DNA from: Nissolia schottii
Taxonomy: Eukaryota > Streptophyta > Magnoliopsida > Fabales > Fabaceae
Assembly: GCA_003254905.1 (NCBI GenBank)
Contig: QANU01113349.1
Location: forward strand, 193,465-257,464
Length of the DNA: 64,000 nucleotides
Direction of reading: 5' to 3'
The translations under genes were made by a program, and so were the position numbers. This document shows positions 47,887 through 60,584 of this stretch, one piece after another. Below the pieces are notes generated by a model. It did no database searches. It was not told where the DNA came from and was given only the letters and a program-made list of their open reading frames with translations. Numbering within the stretch: the stretch's first letter is position 1; each line of letters starts with the position of its first letter.

Positions 47887-48864
47887 TCAATATCTACTTG
47901 GGTCGGGTAATGGCTCCCCGTGATTTGGTAGAAGCTTGATATTAGGATCCATAGGAGTGTCAACGAACTTTGCCCTAAGTAAGCCTGTTTTTTCTAGAAT
48001 GTCCATAGCATACTCCCTCAGTGAAAGAACAATGACGTCTCTAGATTGAGCTATTTCAATGCCCAAGAAGTAACGGAGTTTGCCTAGGTCTTTGGTCTGA
48101 TGACTTATATGCTGCTTGACCTGGGTTATGCCATCATTGTCACTGCAAGTAATGACAATGTCGTGCACATAAACAACCAAGTAGATTCAACCTTTTGGAG
48201 TATGACGGTAAAACACAGAGTGATCAGCTTCACTTTGGATCATGCCAAACTGTTGAACCACAATGGAGAATCGACCAAATCATGCTCGAGGAGACTACTT
48301 AAGTCCATAGAGGGATTTACGAAGATGACAAACATAGCCAAAACACTCCCCCTTAGCAACAAAACCAGGAGGTTGCTCCATATAGCCCTCTTTATGAAGA
48401 TCACCATGAAGGAAAGCATTCTTGATGTCAAGCTGATGAAGTGGTCAGCAGCGCATAGCGGCCATAGAGAGAAAGAGTCGCACAGATGCCATCTTGGCTA
48501 GTGGAGAAAAAGTATCACCATAGTCAAGACCAAAGATTTGAGTGTAACCCTTGGCTACTAAATGAGCCTTGAGACGGTCAATAGCACCTTCAAGACCAAC
48601 CTTCACTGTAAAAATCCACCTACACCCAACTATTGATTTACTCGGAGGAAGAGAACCCAGTTCCCAATAACCATTGTTTTGAAGTGCACACATTTCATCA
48701 ATCATGGCCCATCTCCACTGAGGACAAGATAAACCTTCGCCTGGAGATTTAGGGATAGACATAGAAGACAAACAAACATAATGTAAAGAAGACAGACGAT
48801 GGTAACTCAGCCACATAATGAGGAGATGGGTTACTTGTAAAACGTATACCTTTACGTAGTGCAA
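47887..48864 (-). pseudogene. Copia reverse transcriptase, broken
   Basis: The N-terminal half (48445-48864) reads [26 protein letters not shown] and [20 protein letters not shown]. The C-terminal half (47887-48180) reads VVYVHDIVITCSD, LGKLRYFLGIEIAQS and PMDPNIKLLP. The catalytic YVDD box is YVHD, and stops separate the halves, so it is inactive. Confidence 0.9.
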
Positions 48865-49189
48865 TAGGAAGGTTAGGCTCGGGAGGCGGGCTAGGAGGAG
48901 AGTCCAAAACAGCCGGAATGGGCTCTGTAGGAGGCAACTGCGATTCAGAGAGTGGGATAGGCATCGGGCTCCATAGGTGGTTGGTGGGTGGCTTGATGAC
49001 GTTAAGTTTGAAATGGATGGGTGGTAGATAAAGGCTCTAGGATGGGTAAAGGCTCTGGGACAAGTAAAGGCTTTGGGATAGGGAAAGGAAGAAGGGGAAG
49101 GTCCTCGGTCATAAGGCTGGGGCTAGTTGACGCGAATAAGGGAATATCGTCAACGAAAGTGACATCAGTCGAAACAAAGTAACGATGCA

Positions 49190-50000
49190 TAGTAGGAGAA
49201 AAACAACGATAACCCTTTTGCGACTTCGTGTACCCAAGAAAAACACATGTAATGGATCGAGCAGAAAGTTTGTCAAGACTAGGTGTAAGGTTATGGACAA
49301 AACAAGTTGACCCAAAAACGTTAGGGGAAAGGGGAATGCATGGGTGTATCTAGGAACAGCACTAACAGCACTAAGCGTGGGAACTGATTTCCTAGAACGG
49401 AGGAGGGCATACAATTAATTAAGCAACAAGCTGAAAGGACGACATCCCCCCAAAAACGAGAAGGAACATGACTATGAAGAAGAAGAGTCTGATTCATTTC
49501 AATTAGATGACGATTTTTACGCTCAACAACCCCATTTTGTTGGGGGGAGGGTTATGAGCACAAGAAGTCTGATGAAGAATACCATGAGAAGCCATAAAAG
49601 TTTTAAATGGGTTAGAAAGATACTCTTTTGCATTATTGCGTAATATTACTACGCAACACGCGAATAGGAACACCAAATTGAGTCTTTATTTCTTGATAAA
49701 AGTTTGTAAAAATGGAAAGCAACTAAAATCGATTTTTCATTTAAAAAAAGCCAAGTAAAACGCTAGTAATCATCGATAAAAGTAACAAAATATTTTGACC
49801 CTATGGTGGACTCAGGATGACTAGGACCCCAAATATCATAACGAACTAAAGCAAAAGGTGAAGTAGCACGACTATTACCACTGGTAGGGAATGAACAACG
49901 GGTATGTTTCCCAAGTTGACACGACTCACAAGGTAAACTAGATCTCTTGAATAAGCTGGACACCATCTATTGTAGTTTGGCAAGTCTTGGATGACGTAAT
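49190..50000 (-). pseudogene. Copia integrase, broken
   Basis: One reads CESCQLGKHTRCSFP (zinc-binding), then RYDIWGPSHPESTIGSKYFVTFIDDY (positions 49763-49900), then, nearer the RT, remnants of the C-terminal domain. The middle of the catalytic core is disrupted by frameshifts. Confidence 0.8.
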
Positions 50001-50059
50001 TGAGCATGGATGGTGAGAGGGTTGGTGGAGAGGGCTCAAGCACGAGATGAGGAGGAAAG

Positions 50060-50250
50060 CCATTAGAGATCGTTGGACTCACATCCAACGCCAATCGTCT
50101 GTCCTGAGCTCTGGTCCTGCAAATAGACAGACACTTTAGTGAAGGAAACAACACAATTAAGAGAATGAGTTAAACAACTAGTAGACAAAAGATTAAAGGG
50201 AGAGCCAGGAGCATAAAGAACAGAACCAATCGACATCGATGGCAAGGGAT
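50060..50250 (-). pseudogene. Copia protease-region fragment
   Basis: SIGSVLYAPGSPFNLLSTSC followed by LNCVVSFTKVSVYLQDQSS corresponds to the segment after the active site of copia protease (usual LxNVLYVPxLxxNLLSVSQL pattern). The catalytic DTGA/DSGA box is not in this open piece. Confidence 0.7.
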
Positions 50251-50399
50251 GGACTGTACCAACCCCTTAAGGCTGTGTTGTAAAACCATTAGCCAAGGTA
50301 AAAATGGGCAAAGAAACAGAACTAGAAAGACTAGAAGAGTTTTATTACCAGAGACATGATCAGTGGCACCAGAATCAAGAAGCCAAGGACCTAAGGAGG

Positions 50400-51411
50400 G
50401 AGACTAAGAGAGGCAAGCAATTGAATTACCAGTGTGCAACAGAAGCAATGGAACCAGAGTTCTGACACTGCTCATACCATTTCACAAAATCATGGTAGTC
50501 AGCAAGGGATGGTTTCGACTGATCAGGAGGGTCGAAGACAACAGTATCAGCTACTTGAGCAACATGGACTGATTGCCGGGACTGAGCTTGTTGTAGAGTA
50601 CGACAGTTTTCTATGGTATGACCCTAACAACCACAATGAGTACACTTTGGACGGCCTCGTCCTGTGTTGCCAGTGCGAGAATGACCACGATCGTGATTAC
50701 TACTCTAGGAGACAAAAGCAGAAGTATCAACTTGAGTGGGGGTAATAACAGGCTCAACGGGGTGTTTTGCAGGGACTTGAAGCAAAGTAGACCACACCGT
50801 AGAAAGAGTGGGCATAGTAGTCAACCCCAAAATTTGATCGTGGGTAGCAGAGTATTCAAGAGGCAAACCATATAAAGCCATGAGCATAAAGGTGTTGCGT
50901 TGCTCCAATTCCTTCATTGGAGTATTAATCAGAGGTAAAAGCTCATTGAAGCTGTGGAGAGCACTGTGAATCTTCCCCAAATATGTAGGCATAGGTCCAT
51001 CAAGTTGTTGAGGAGCGAAGACCTTCATGAGATTTTGACAAACCCCATACAAACGTTGGGTGTCATTGGTATAAAGAACCTTGACTTCTCCCAAACTGAT
51101 TCGCAAGTAACATGAGCTTGAAAGATTTGCTTGATGGTCGAATGAATGGTGGTTTTGATGATGCTGCAGAGTTGGGCATCAATCTGAGACCATTGCGAAT
51201 GCCCCTCTGTATCAATATTTTCTGCCTTTTTAGAGAGGTGGTCAGAGTAGTCTTGACTAACAAGCCAAAGTTTGATATCAGAGGCCCAAGAGTCATAATT
51301 GCTACCATCTAATTTTTCAGTTGAGAGAGGCACATTGACGTAGCAAGTAAAAGTGGGAGGCTCAGGTTTCAAACTGTCTTTGACCATACCTGAAGAGTCA
51401 TTGGCAGCCAT
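50400..51411 (-). pseudogene. Copia gag, broken
   Basis: The start codon at 51411 begins MAANDSSGMVKDSLKPEPP and is followed by NVPLSTEKLDGSNYDSWASD. A frameshift near 51060 moves to YTNDTQRLYGVCQNLMKV and FMLMALYGLPLEYSATHDQI. Beyond ALIVS-like residues, the translated minus strand gives a CCHC knuckle-like CTHCG near 50640. It supplies the 5' part of the element. Confidence 0.8.
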
Positions 51412-51783
51412 GGGTTACACAACAGGAGTAAAATTGGTAACCAAGATATACGTGATGGAAAAAAAAGGTTGGATGAAAAAATTGAGGATAAACCCAAAGA
51501 GAGCTTGAAGAGGAGAGGTCAGCGGTGCAAGCAGTACCGGTTGGCGGCGGCGGACATGCTGGGACGTGCGGTGGGAAGCGTTGGCGGTGAGTGTTGTGAC
51601 AGATAGAAGGAGATGCACGTAAGAGCGCATTGTCTAGTGGATGGCGACGCGACTTCTGGGAAGGTTGGTCGTGGGACGGGGACGAGTTTGGGGATGGCGG
51701 CAGTGGTCGGAAACGAGGTCGGAGAAAAACTGCTGGCAGCAGACAGAGGTGTTGACTGTGATGGATGGTGGCTGCAGACTACG

Positions 51784-51900
51784 ACAACGGAGTCTGATTT
51801 ATATAGAGACTATGCCATAAATACAAATATAATCTTTCCCTAATTACAGATTCTAACATATCCTAATAATATCAATTACAGATATTTATATATTCTAACA
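51784..51900 (-). repeat. Right (5') LTR remnant of the copia element
   Basis: Matches the left LTR over about 115 bp with a few substitutions and small indels. The rest of the LTR and the primer site are replaced by unrelated GC-rich sequence. Confidence 0.65.
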
Positions 51901-52647
51901 ATTATTTCATACGCTGGTATGAGTGACTACTACGATTGTTTTTTTCGAAGGACTTTCTTTTATTTTAAGTGAGGAAGCAGGGAAGTGGTCATGACTTTAG
52001 TTGGGAGTTTGATTGCAGCCTCACAGGTCTATGAAGGGGTTCCCAAAAACATTGAGTTGGTGTTAAATGATGAATGGATAATGGCATTTCCATTTTCAAA
52101 TTACTTCATTATGACACAAGGTCCAAAGCAGACCTAACTCGTAATTACTGCTACTCCAGATCTAGGAAGTTATATTTCAATTAGTGTGTTTAGATTGGCT
52201 TATTTCCAATTCAAAACAACTTATCATCGAAAGTTTTCTAAGACAACCTTTGTCCAAATGAAAAGAAACACGACTTCCTTGAAATAATCTGTTATCAAAC
52301 ATGCTAGTAGACTACTGGCTTCTGTTCGTTTGCATTATGACTCCTCTGATGCCCTGCCTATGGTTTTATGAAGGGATGATGCAGTGGGAAGCAATATATA
52401 TAAGTATGTGTGTGTGAATATATATGTTAGTTGCTATTTTGTCTTTTCTTTTTCCCAAATAAATTTTCTTTTATTATCAGAAAATGAAAATTTAAGCCGA
52501 TGATAGACTCAATCAAGAACTTTTTGAATTCTATTTTAGAATAAATTTTGAATGCTAATTACGGACATGAATTTTGTGAACCAATCTTTTGTAGCCTCTC
52601 ATTTACCTGTCTGGTTTTGTATCTCCTTTCTGACTGTTCTTTGACAG

Positions 52648-53017
52648 ACTATTCTTGATGCTGCAACGCTTTCCTGTTGAATCCAAAGGGCGACGCAAGA
52701 AGCTGCATGAGGTATGCAGTTTGATGCAAAAATATTTTCAAGTTCTGTCTGCTCTTCCTCCCGTACTTTGACCCAGTGGTAACCTACATGATGTTTCAAA
52801 TATAGGTTGGCCATGTGACGATCATATGTTTTTTATGTTTCCTTGGGAGATGCATTATGGTGAGACCCTTTTTAATGCTAAAATCTGATTCCTGTTTCTT
52901 GGTCTCCATATTGAGTCTGAATGTATTATGCTGTGTCAGATGTGCTTTGATGCATTTGATGATGGTGCGAACCTTAATGTCTTGGAGCATCCTATTCTAA
53001 ACTTTATATATTACCTG
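52648..53017 (+). pseudogene. Two phase-compatible exon-like segments of an unrecognised gene
   Basis: Segment one, 52648-52711, follows a TTTGACAG acceptor and ends in a GTATGC donor; it translates [21 protein letters not shown]. Segment two, 52940-53017, follows TGTGTCAG and ends GTAAGG; it translates [20 protein letters not shown] and on to NFIYYL. Both are in phase with each other and lack stops. I cannot name the family and found no neighbouring exons, so this may be the remains of a gene broken by the retrotransposon cluster on its left. Confidence 0.35.
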
Positions 53018-53081
53018 GTAAGGTTGTCTGTTTCTTTGTTGTAACACTTACTGGCGTAGGAAATTGGGGGAAATGGGGATA

Positions 53082-53224
53082 GATAATCCCTTCATGTGTA
53101 AATTACACGACCTAATCCTGTGTACATCCTCGTTATTAATTTCTCTCTTTTAACATGAATTGGTCAATGATTATATACACATGAATAGGTCATGTGCAAT
53201 TTACACATGAGAAGGTTTAATCCC
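53082..53224. mobile_element. Foldback MITE
   Basis: The left arm reads AATCCCTTCATGTGTAAATT, then ACACGACCTA. The right arm, reverse-complemented, reads ATTAAACCTTCTCATGTGTA, then AATTGCACATGACCTA. The arms are about 30 bp with one small gap, around a 70-bp loop. No coding content. Confidence 0.7.
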
Positions 53225-56200
53225 AATAAGCGGATGGTGTAGGGATGGGGGGTTTCAAAGACCCCTCCTTGAATTCTACAGCCCTTGGATGACCACCACA
53301 GTTGCCGCTTCAGACTGCACTACTAGGCAATTGGCTCCTTAGTGATTCTTGCGCTATTCTAGTTATCATTTCAATATTTAGGTCTGTTTTGAGCTTATCT
53401 GGTTACTTCGGTTTTGAGCTGACTGATGAATGCGCTGACATTGTCACTATCTAAAGTTTTGTCTGACCCTAACCTTTTGTTAAATTTTTCGTTCTTAAAT
53501 TCAACATTTTCCCCTATCATTTTCCCCTTTTTTATCTGCAACCTAAGTAAAAGATAGTTGATTGATCGCATAACAAGTGATATTTGTTTCAAAACCCCAC
53601 CATTCATGTTAAGGATATCTCTTGAACAATGTTGTAAGCACAGATCAAGATTTTGTTTCTCATAACAAAAGGGCAATTGATTTTCTGATGCCCATTTTGA
53701 AAGGGTACTGGGTTGCTATTGTGAATAATTGTTATCTTTTCCATGCTTGTGGGAAGTGGAAATATTTCATCCGGTATTAGTTTACAGTGATTAAACCTAC
53801 ATTCTGTTGGTTAGTACACTAAATTTTTCTCAAGGGTAAGCCATAAAATATGGCTTCTAATTGTCAAAAGTTTCTCTCCCACCATTCCTCTTACCCTTGT
53901 CACATTTTTCCTGCAGTTGGTGGAAATATTGCCTTCTTCTTTAGTCCTTTTCATATTACGGAAGCTGCCCCCCAAGCGTGGTATCACCCGATCCACTGAA
54001 GAATAACATGCCTAGAAAAAGGGAGTCATCAGTGGTTCTCTACATACTTGGATGATTCTCACGGTTCAAGGATAAATTTTGACAAGCTAGTCTTTTCTAT
54101 GTTTGGAGTGATAGCTTGTATGGTGGGTTTTAGTGTTCTCCCTTAAGGTTTGTAGATTTTGAGACGTAACATCTGGTGGATTCTCCAACGTTTTTAGCTG
54201 TGTTATATCTGATATTTGATGTCTCTAGGACAACATGGTTGATTCTGTGGTTGAGCAATTCAACACAATAAGCCAGCATAATTGGGAAAAGGGGATTGTG
54301 ATATCTTGTATAAATTGATTGTTAGTCTTTTTGCTTCTACGGGTTTGTAAAATGCTTTGTTCCTTTGATTATATGAAACTCATAACGTTTACTTCTGCAA
54401 CTTATTTTGTTTGACATTTGTGTTTTTTTCTCTTTGACCTTTCTAATTTCATATGTATCCCAAATTTAGTGTGTCATATCGGAATGACAATGAGGCAGGA
54501 GGCAGGGGGTGAATCAAAATTTGCTCCATCCCCGCTCCATATTGATACGGGTATCCATATTGATATGGGTATTTGTTTAAAATTTTCTCTGCCAATATAT
54601 TGATATCCACTGATATCCATGAGTATCCAATACCTATTAAAAAAATTAAAAATTTATGATAATTTTTTTAATTAAAAATGTATGGACTTAAGATGCAACA
54701 AATAAATATAAAAAATAAATATATTAATCTATAATCTATAAACTTTAACTAAATAGTGGTGACATTCAATAGAATAATGTTAAGCTCTAATGAAAATCAA
54801 AGACTAAGTTTTTGTGAGATAATTATAATAGTAGATGATTATTTGTAAATGACATTTAATAATACATTATGAAAGCATGGAGGGACACATCTCTAGAATA
54901 TGTAACTGCACTATTATCAAATGGATTAATTAACAAACACATGATAGAATAGTTTAGAAATCTAACCCTCAAACCTTTTAAACACATCTTAACTAAAATT
55001 AGTTTTCATTTAATAATATTCCTAAATTTCTAGAGTTAGTTAAGATTATAGAATTTTACATATCCGGTATCCGTGGATATGGGGAAACAACTCGTCCCTT
55101 TAATATTCATCTCTATTACCCATGACGTAAAAAAACTTAAGCTCATATTTGCCCCATCATGGGTATTATTTGTGGAAATACGGGGGTGTGGGTAAAATTG
55201 CCAAGTCTAGTGTCAAAGTAGAATGGAAGTTTCCTGGATTCAGCTCTACTCCCTTGAAAAGCCACGGTTGAATGCTCAATACAGATACAACCGAAAGTAA
55301 AACACTGAGAACAGAAGCATTCAAAACTCAGTACTTGATTGCTAGAAATATCCAAAGATCAAAGAATGCATACCTGATTCAGATTTTTGCTGGAATTTTG
55401 ACTAAGTGATTAATTGAAAACATGATGCATTGTAGCGGAATCTTGATGGTGGCTCTATTTGGGCCGATGTAAATCTGCCACTTTAGCTAGTGATCTATCT
55501 TTTACCAATGTTATTACGTTGAACTATTGGCTATTTCGTCCTTGAATGTTTTGGTTGGCTTAACTCACTGGCGGAATGGTAGGTTTGAAAATTTGCACTA
55601 GACATAAAACATCAATAAATTTTTAGAGCTGAAGATATTATTGAGAAAAAATTCCTGTGGAATGCAAAAAGTAAAACTCGTTTCTATTAAGTTTTCTACC
55701 TTCTCTATTTTGGTTCAACTCATTTATTTTACAGCATAAGTCATGGTAATGCAATAAAATAAAATATTATGGTGAAATTAGAGGCATAATGTGGTGCTAA
55801 TTTAATTGTCAGGGAGTGCCAAGTTAGAATGGTTGGGGGAGTAAAAGGGAAGAGTTTTTATGGATTAGGTTTATGTATAAATTTAAGGGTTTATATATGT
55901 TCAACTTCGTCTCTAAATTTTACACGTGTGTCCATCTTATTTTTTGGACTGAAAAAAAAGGATCCGTTAATTCCTAAACTTGACAATCATTAGATTTGGT
56001 AGTTTTTGAGGAACTAATGAGCCCTTTTTATTTTGTCAAGTTTAAGACAGATAAACTAATAAGTCAATCTTTTTTTTATGGTCACAAGGACTAAGTTGGA
56101 CATGCATGTAAAGTCCAGAAACGAAATTGAACATTAACCCAAAATTTAATCACACATGAACTTTATTCATGAAAAGTTTTACATTTTTATTCCCAACCAA

Positions 56201-57821
56201 ACACACCATTATCTATATATTTTATTTAAAGGATTCAACAAAATAACAAAGTGTTGGTGTCAAACTCTTTATTCCCATTTTATCTTCATGTAATTCCAAC
56301 TTATAACTATTTATTTTTAAATTATATATTCTCTTCCACTTTTCTATTCCCAATTTATTGGGATTTCATGTTATAGGCACAAAGTGCCTTCACCACCCCC
56401 TGTATGAAGAAATGTAATAAGTGATAACATTCATTAATATATTTTTTAATATTATTAAAAATGTTGCATTAGTTGTCTATATTATCAATTTTTTGAATGT
56501 ATACTGAAACCTTTTTATTGATGGAATACACGTACAAATTATCGATTGGTATTAAATTTTTAGAGATATTACTTATTAAGTATATCGATAATTAATAAAG
56601 GAGGTTTGTAGTTTACAACACAAATTCTCGCATGCTTTTGGAACAAATGTAATGCATGCTCTAGAAACATTATTAACTATTAATCTTAATTCATAGTATT
56701 TAAAATATATATAATAAATAAATAAATTAACGGTTAACATTATTTTTGAAGTACACATTAAATGTGCTCTAAGAACATTTAGACTTTCTTGTTGAGGATA
56801 GTGCACTAATTTGCAACTCTTGTTATTACATGTGAGGGAGCCAATGGAAGTACTTGGCTCGATAAGTTCGATCCGTAATTTTCTCATTGGTTGGGGTTAA
56901 CTTTTTCCCTCCATTATTGATGCCTGTATAAGGTTTGATAATAATCACATCATCCTCAAACTACCGTCACTATTGCCCACATAGTCCATTGTCAGCCACC
57001 GCCACCTACTGTCGCCCACTATTGCACACCACTGTATCACTAGCAACAAAGTGATCCATTTGGGGGTTGTGCACTAATCATCGTCATTGCTCCAAGTAGT
57101 CATGCGGTGCATGTCTTGCGGCTACACATAAAAGTTCTTACTATATGAATATTTGTAAATGGTAATATATAGGAATAGTAATATACCTACCAAAACAATA
57201 CAAAAAAAACTGCCAACAAGATATATTAACAATAATAATGTACACTTGAATTTTTTTAATAATAATATATAGTGAAAAAACTTATAATTTTTTAATCAAT
57301 TTATTAATTTTAATAAAAATATTGTTTTTTTTATCATATGTCATCATCACTAATTTTAATTAATTATAATTATTTTTTCTTGTAAATATTAATACTCAAC
57401 ATATTTATATACAAAGGTATTTTGGTTAATAAAATTATTTTCATTATATATACATGTTTATATTATTACATAAAATTTTTTGAGCAGAATAAAATTATAC
57501 AGTTACATGTGACACGCCAAACACATGATAATATAAAAACTTGTACAATGTATTTCGTATAAGTAATGTTTTATATACAACTAAAATGTAATTTGTTTTC
57601 TCGATCCTCTCCCTCACACATTTTTTTTCTCTTTATTTTACTCTCATCTTCTCGTTTTTGCCATCTTTTTTGTTTCATTTTCGTTTTTGTATTATTCTTT
57701 ATTTTAGTTGTTTAAAAGTTTATGTATGCACAAGAGTTTGTGTATTGTTGTTCACAAGTTTGTGCGTGTGACCATTAAAATTTTCTTATTCTCCTTCATT
57801 TTCGATTTCATTTATCTAGGA

Positions 57822-59928
57822 TTTTCGCAGGTGGCTTAATGATCTGGGATTATACGACATGTTAGTGATTGGCTGAAAATTCACTTGGTATAGAGGCACC
57901 ATGTAGCAGGCTCAACAAGATTTTTGTGGATGCTGACTGACCATTCAAATTTCAAAATTTGAAGGCAAAGGGCTTAAATAGATCTCTCTCTAATCATTGC
58001 CCATTGATTTTCAATGAAAGAAACTATTGATTGGGGCCCTAAGCCGTTTCACAACTTGGATGTGTGGTTCTTACACGAGGGATTCTACAATATGGTGAAG
58101 CAAGAATGGAAGAAAATAGGGAAACAAGAGGATATATGACAAGTTCAGGGAGCTCAAGAATCCAACCAGATCTTGGAACGAATGAAGTTCAGTAGCTAGA
58201 GTTGCTAGCTAAACAGGGGAGTATGAATAAAGCAATGATTTCAAGAAGAGTAGCTTTGGTGGCAATGTGTGAGAAGTGGTATGAAAGAAAGGATAACTAT
58301 TGGAAACAACTTTCAAGACACAAGTTGGTGAAGCAAATGGAAAGGAACACCAAGTATTTTCACTTATTGGCGAATGTTAGAAAGAAAAGAAAACTTATCC
58401 TACAACTTAAAGTGGGTAGTAGAATAGTTCAAAGGCCCGCTGATAAAGAAGGAAATTAGAGGCTTTTACAAGAAGCTATATCAAGTAGAGAAAAAATTTG
58501 ATATTCGATTTTCGGATGGGATGGTTAGCCAGATTTCTAGTTCTCAAGCATCCAATATTGAATCCATTCCTACACTAGAGGAAATTAAGCTGGATGAGTT
58601 CAACTTTGGCTTCAGTAGAAATATATGGCTTGAAATTTGTAAAGAATTAAGCTCCAAGGTACGTGATTTTTTTGTCAATGGTAGTCTCCACAGTGAAGCA
58701 ATTATGACTTGGGCGGTATTGATTCCTAAGATTGAAGATGCAGTTGAAATTAAAGATTTTAGACCTATTATCATGGTCGGGTGCCTTTACAAAGTGATAT
58801 AAAAAATACTGGCGAGTAGATTGTGAAGTCTACTACAAGAGTTAGTAGATGAGGAACAAATTGCCTTTTTTTTTGGGTGGCAAATCTTGGATGGGGCTCT
58901 CATTACATGTAAAGTGGTTCAGTAGTTGCGAAAAACGAAGAAGAAACCATTTATTCTCAAACTGGATTTTCACGAGGCCTACGACATGGTCAAGTAGAAA
59001 TTTGTTGATATCACTCTAAGATGTATGGGCTTTGGAAGAGTATGGAGAAAATGGAGATTTTCACAAGGCCTACGACATGGTCAAGTGAAATTTTGTTGAT
59101 TTCACTCTAGGATGTATGGTCTTTGGAAGAGTATGGAGAAGACGGATTCAATTATGCATCTCATCCACATCTATGTCTATTATGGTTAAACCAAACCTTT
59201 CAAGATGGAGAGGGGCTTGCGGCAAGGTGCTCTAATCTCACCATTCCTTTTTGTCCTAATTGTAGAAGTGTTAAATAAGATGATACACTTGGTAGTGTCT
59301 ATCAAATAGATCAAAGATCTGAGGGTGAGGAGGGATGGGGTTGCTATCACTCACTTCCAATTTGCGGATGATACTAGTATCTTCTCTCCAATGGATGAGG
59401 AGAACATACTCAACTGTGAACAACTCCTTGACTGCTTTTGGTCTTATCATGTTTGAGCATTAATTACAATAAGTTGGTTATTATTCCTATTGGGTGTGAG
59501 GATAGGTTAGTTGCAAGAATTAAGAAGCTACTAGGTTGTGGAGTTGCCACTTTGCCTTTCACATATCTTAGGATCCTCGTGGGTGCCAACCCACACCGAG
59601 TTTCAATGTGGGAGCTGATTTTGGAGAGAATTGAGGAGAGGCTTAATATGTGGATATCCAAGTCCCTTAACAAAGCAAGGAAGTTGGTTCTTATCAAATC
59701 AGTGATCAATAGCTTGCCTCTTTACTATCTCAGTATTTTCAAGATACAAAAACAAGTTCTACAAAGAATAATTAGCTTGTGGAGTAGATTTGTTTGGGGC
59801 AAGGCAAATGGGGAGAGGGGGATGACCCTTGTTAAGTGGAGCCAAATCCAACTTCCTAAGAAACAAGGCATTTTGGGTGTCGGCAACATGGTAATTAAAA
59901 ATTATGCTCTACTATTCATGAAAACATA
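57822..59928 (+). mobile_element. Degraded L1-type LINE
   Basis: On the plus strand, with many stops, one reads the end of the endonuclease (FRRWLNDLGLYDMLVIG, then FTWYRGTM and RSLSNHCPLIF), a linker with KQMERNTKYFHLLANVRKKR, and the reverse transcriptase: TWAVLIPKIEDAVEIKDFRP, LRQGALISPFLFVLIVEVLN, the catalytic FADDT near 59366, and the post-RT ARIKKLLGCGVATLPFTYL, RLNMWISKSLNKARKLVLIK. It lacks the 5' half and a poly-A tail. A segment of about 90 bp within the RT is duplicated in tandem (58961-59145). Confidence 0.88.
58961..59145. repeat. Tandem duplication inside the LINE RT
   Basis: GCCTACGACATGGTCAAGT occurs twice, about 91 bp apart, followed in both by TTTGTTGAT and TCTTTGGAAGAGTATGGAGA or GCTTTGGAAGAGTATGGAGA. 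It repeats the family's 'FDKAYD' region. Confidence 0.85.
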
Positions 59929-59934
59929 GCTCTC

Positions 59935-60090
59935 GATAGCTTTCTAACCTTAAGGGCTCTACCTATGCTTGTTATGCTTGTTGCCGGAGTTATCTTCAGG
60001 AATACACGGTCTCCCTCTTGAAACTCAATTGGGTTTCTACTGACATTGGCCAAGCCTTTTTGACGGCTCTCCGTAGTAAGGATCTTGCTT
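59935..60090 (-). mobile_element. Ty3/gypsy post-integrase scrap
   Basis: The minus strand reads ESRQKGLANVSRNPIEFQEG, then DRVFLKITPATSITSIGRAL and KVRKLS, the conserved segment after the integrase core in plant gypsy pol (usual pattern EFxVGDxVFLKVTPxxGxGRALKxRKL). It directly abuts the 3' end of the LINE. Confidence 0.7.
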
Positions 60091-60519
60091 TTCTTAAATT
60101 GACTTTTTTTTTTTTGGCATTGATTCAATGAGTTGTGTTTTTAAATTTTTTAGAGTAAGAAAATTAAAAAAATTGCACAAACTAATAATTTTTATCTCAA
60201 ATGATCACATAGTTTGTGTAATTGAATTTGTGAAATAAAGTATACTTTTTTATTTAAACCCTCAATTTTATTATCTTGCTTTCTGATATTTACATAATAT
60301 TTTAATAGACCTAAATTTATTAATTTAACGAAATCAAAACACATCTTAAGAAAAAGGAAAAAAAAACAGAATTAAATGGTTACAAGAGATTAACGTGGCC
60401 TTCATTGAAGCTGATATAATAATCAGATTGTTGGGGATTATTCCACACCACACGTCAATTTTTGAGTGGCTAACATGCTCCACATGTTTTTCAGATATCT
60501 TGTTAAGATAAAGCCAGCC

Positions 60520-60527
60520 CTATATAT
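60520..60527 (+). promoter_or_regulatory. TATA box of the PPR gene
   Basis: CTATATATG lies only about 16-22 bp before the first in-frame ATG (60543). Since transcription usually begins about 30 bp after a TATA box, the first ATG is probably outside the mRNA and the start at 60585 is used. Confidence 0.6.
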
Positions 60528-60584
60528 GAGAACCCAACCACAATGGAACCGTGGTCACTTCTATCCCAAAACCACACCACATTG

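Larger units (their letters stand above)
47059..51900 (-). mobile_element. Degraded Ty1/copia retrotransposon
   Basis: Read on the minus strand, the order gag, protease, integrase, RT, RNase H is that of copia elements. The 3' LTR is at about 47059-47223. It is preceded (minus strand) by the purine-rich CTTGAGGGGGAGTG. The right LTR survives only as about 51784-51900 and shares ACAACGGAGTCTGATTTATA and ACAGATATTTA with the left one. A possible 5-bp target duplication is ATTAC/ATTAT. No primer site was found beside the right LTR, so its end next to gag is rearranged or truncated. Every domain carries stops or shifts, so the element is dead. Confidence 0.85.
51901..57821. other. Gene-poor AT-rich region
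   Basis: Nearly 6 kb with no complete gene. It includes two exon-like segments at 52648-53017 and a foldback element at 53082-53224. From about 54550 onward it is very AT-rich, with repeated GATATCCA words at 54540-54640 and short runs of A/T; I see no further structure. Confidence 0.5.

Noticed and set aside
54418..55100. Repeated GATATCCA / ATATGGGTAT words as a possible satellite
   Set aside because: Too few and too irregular; more likely a decayed interspersed repeat.
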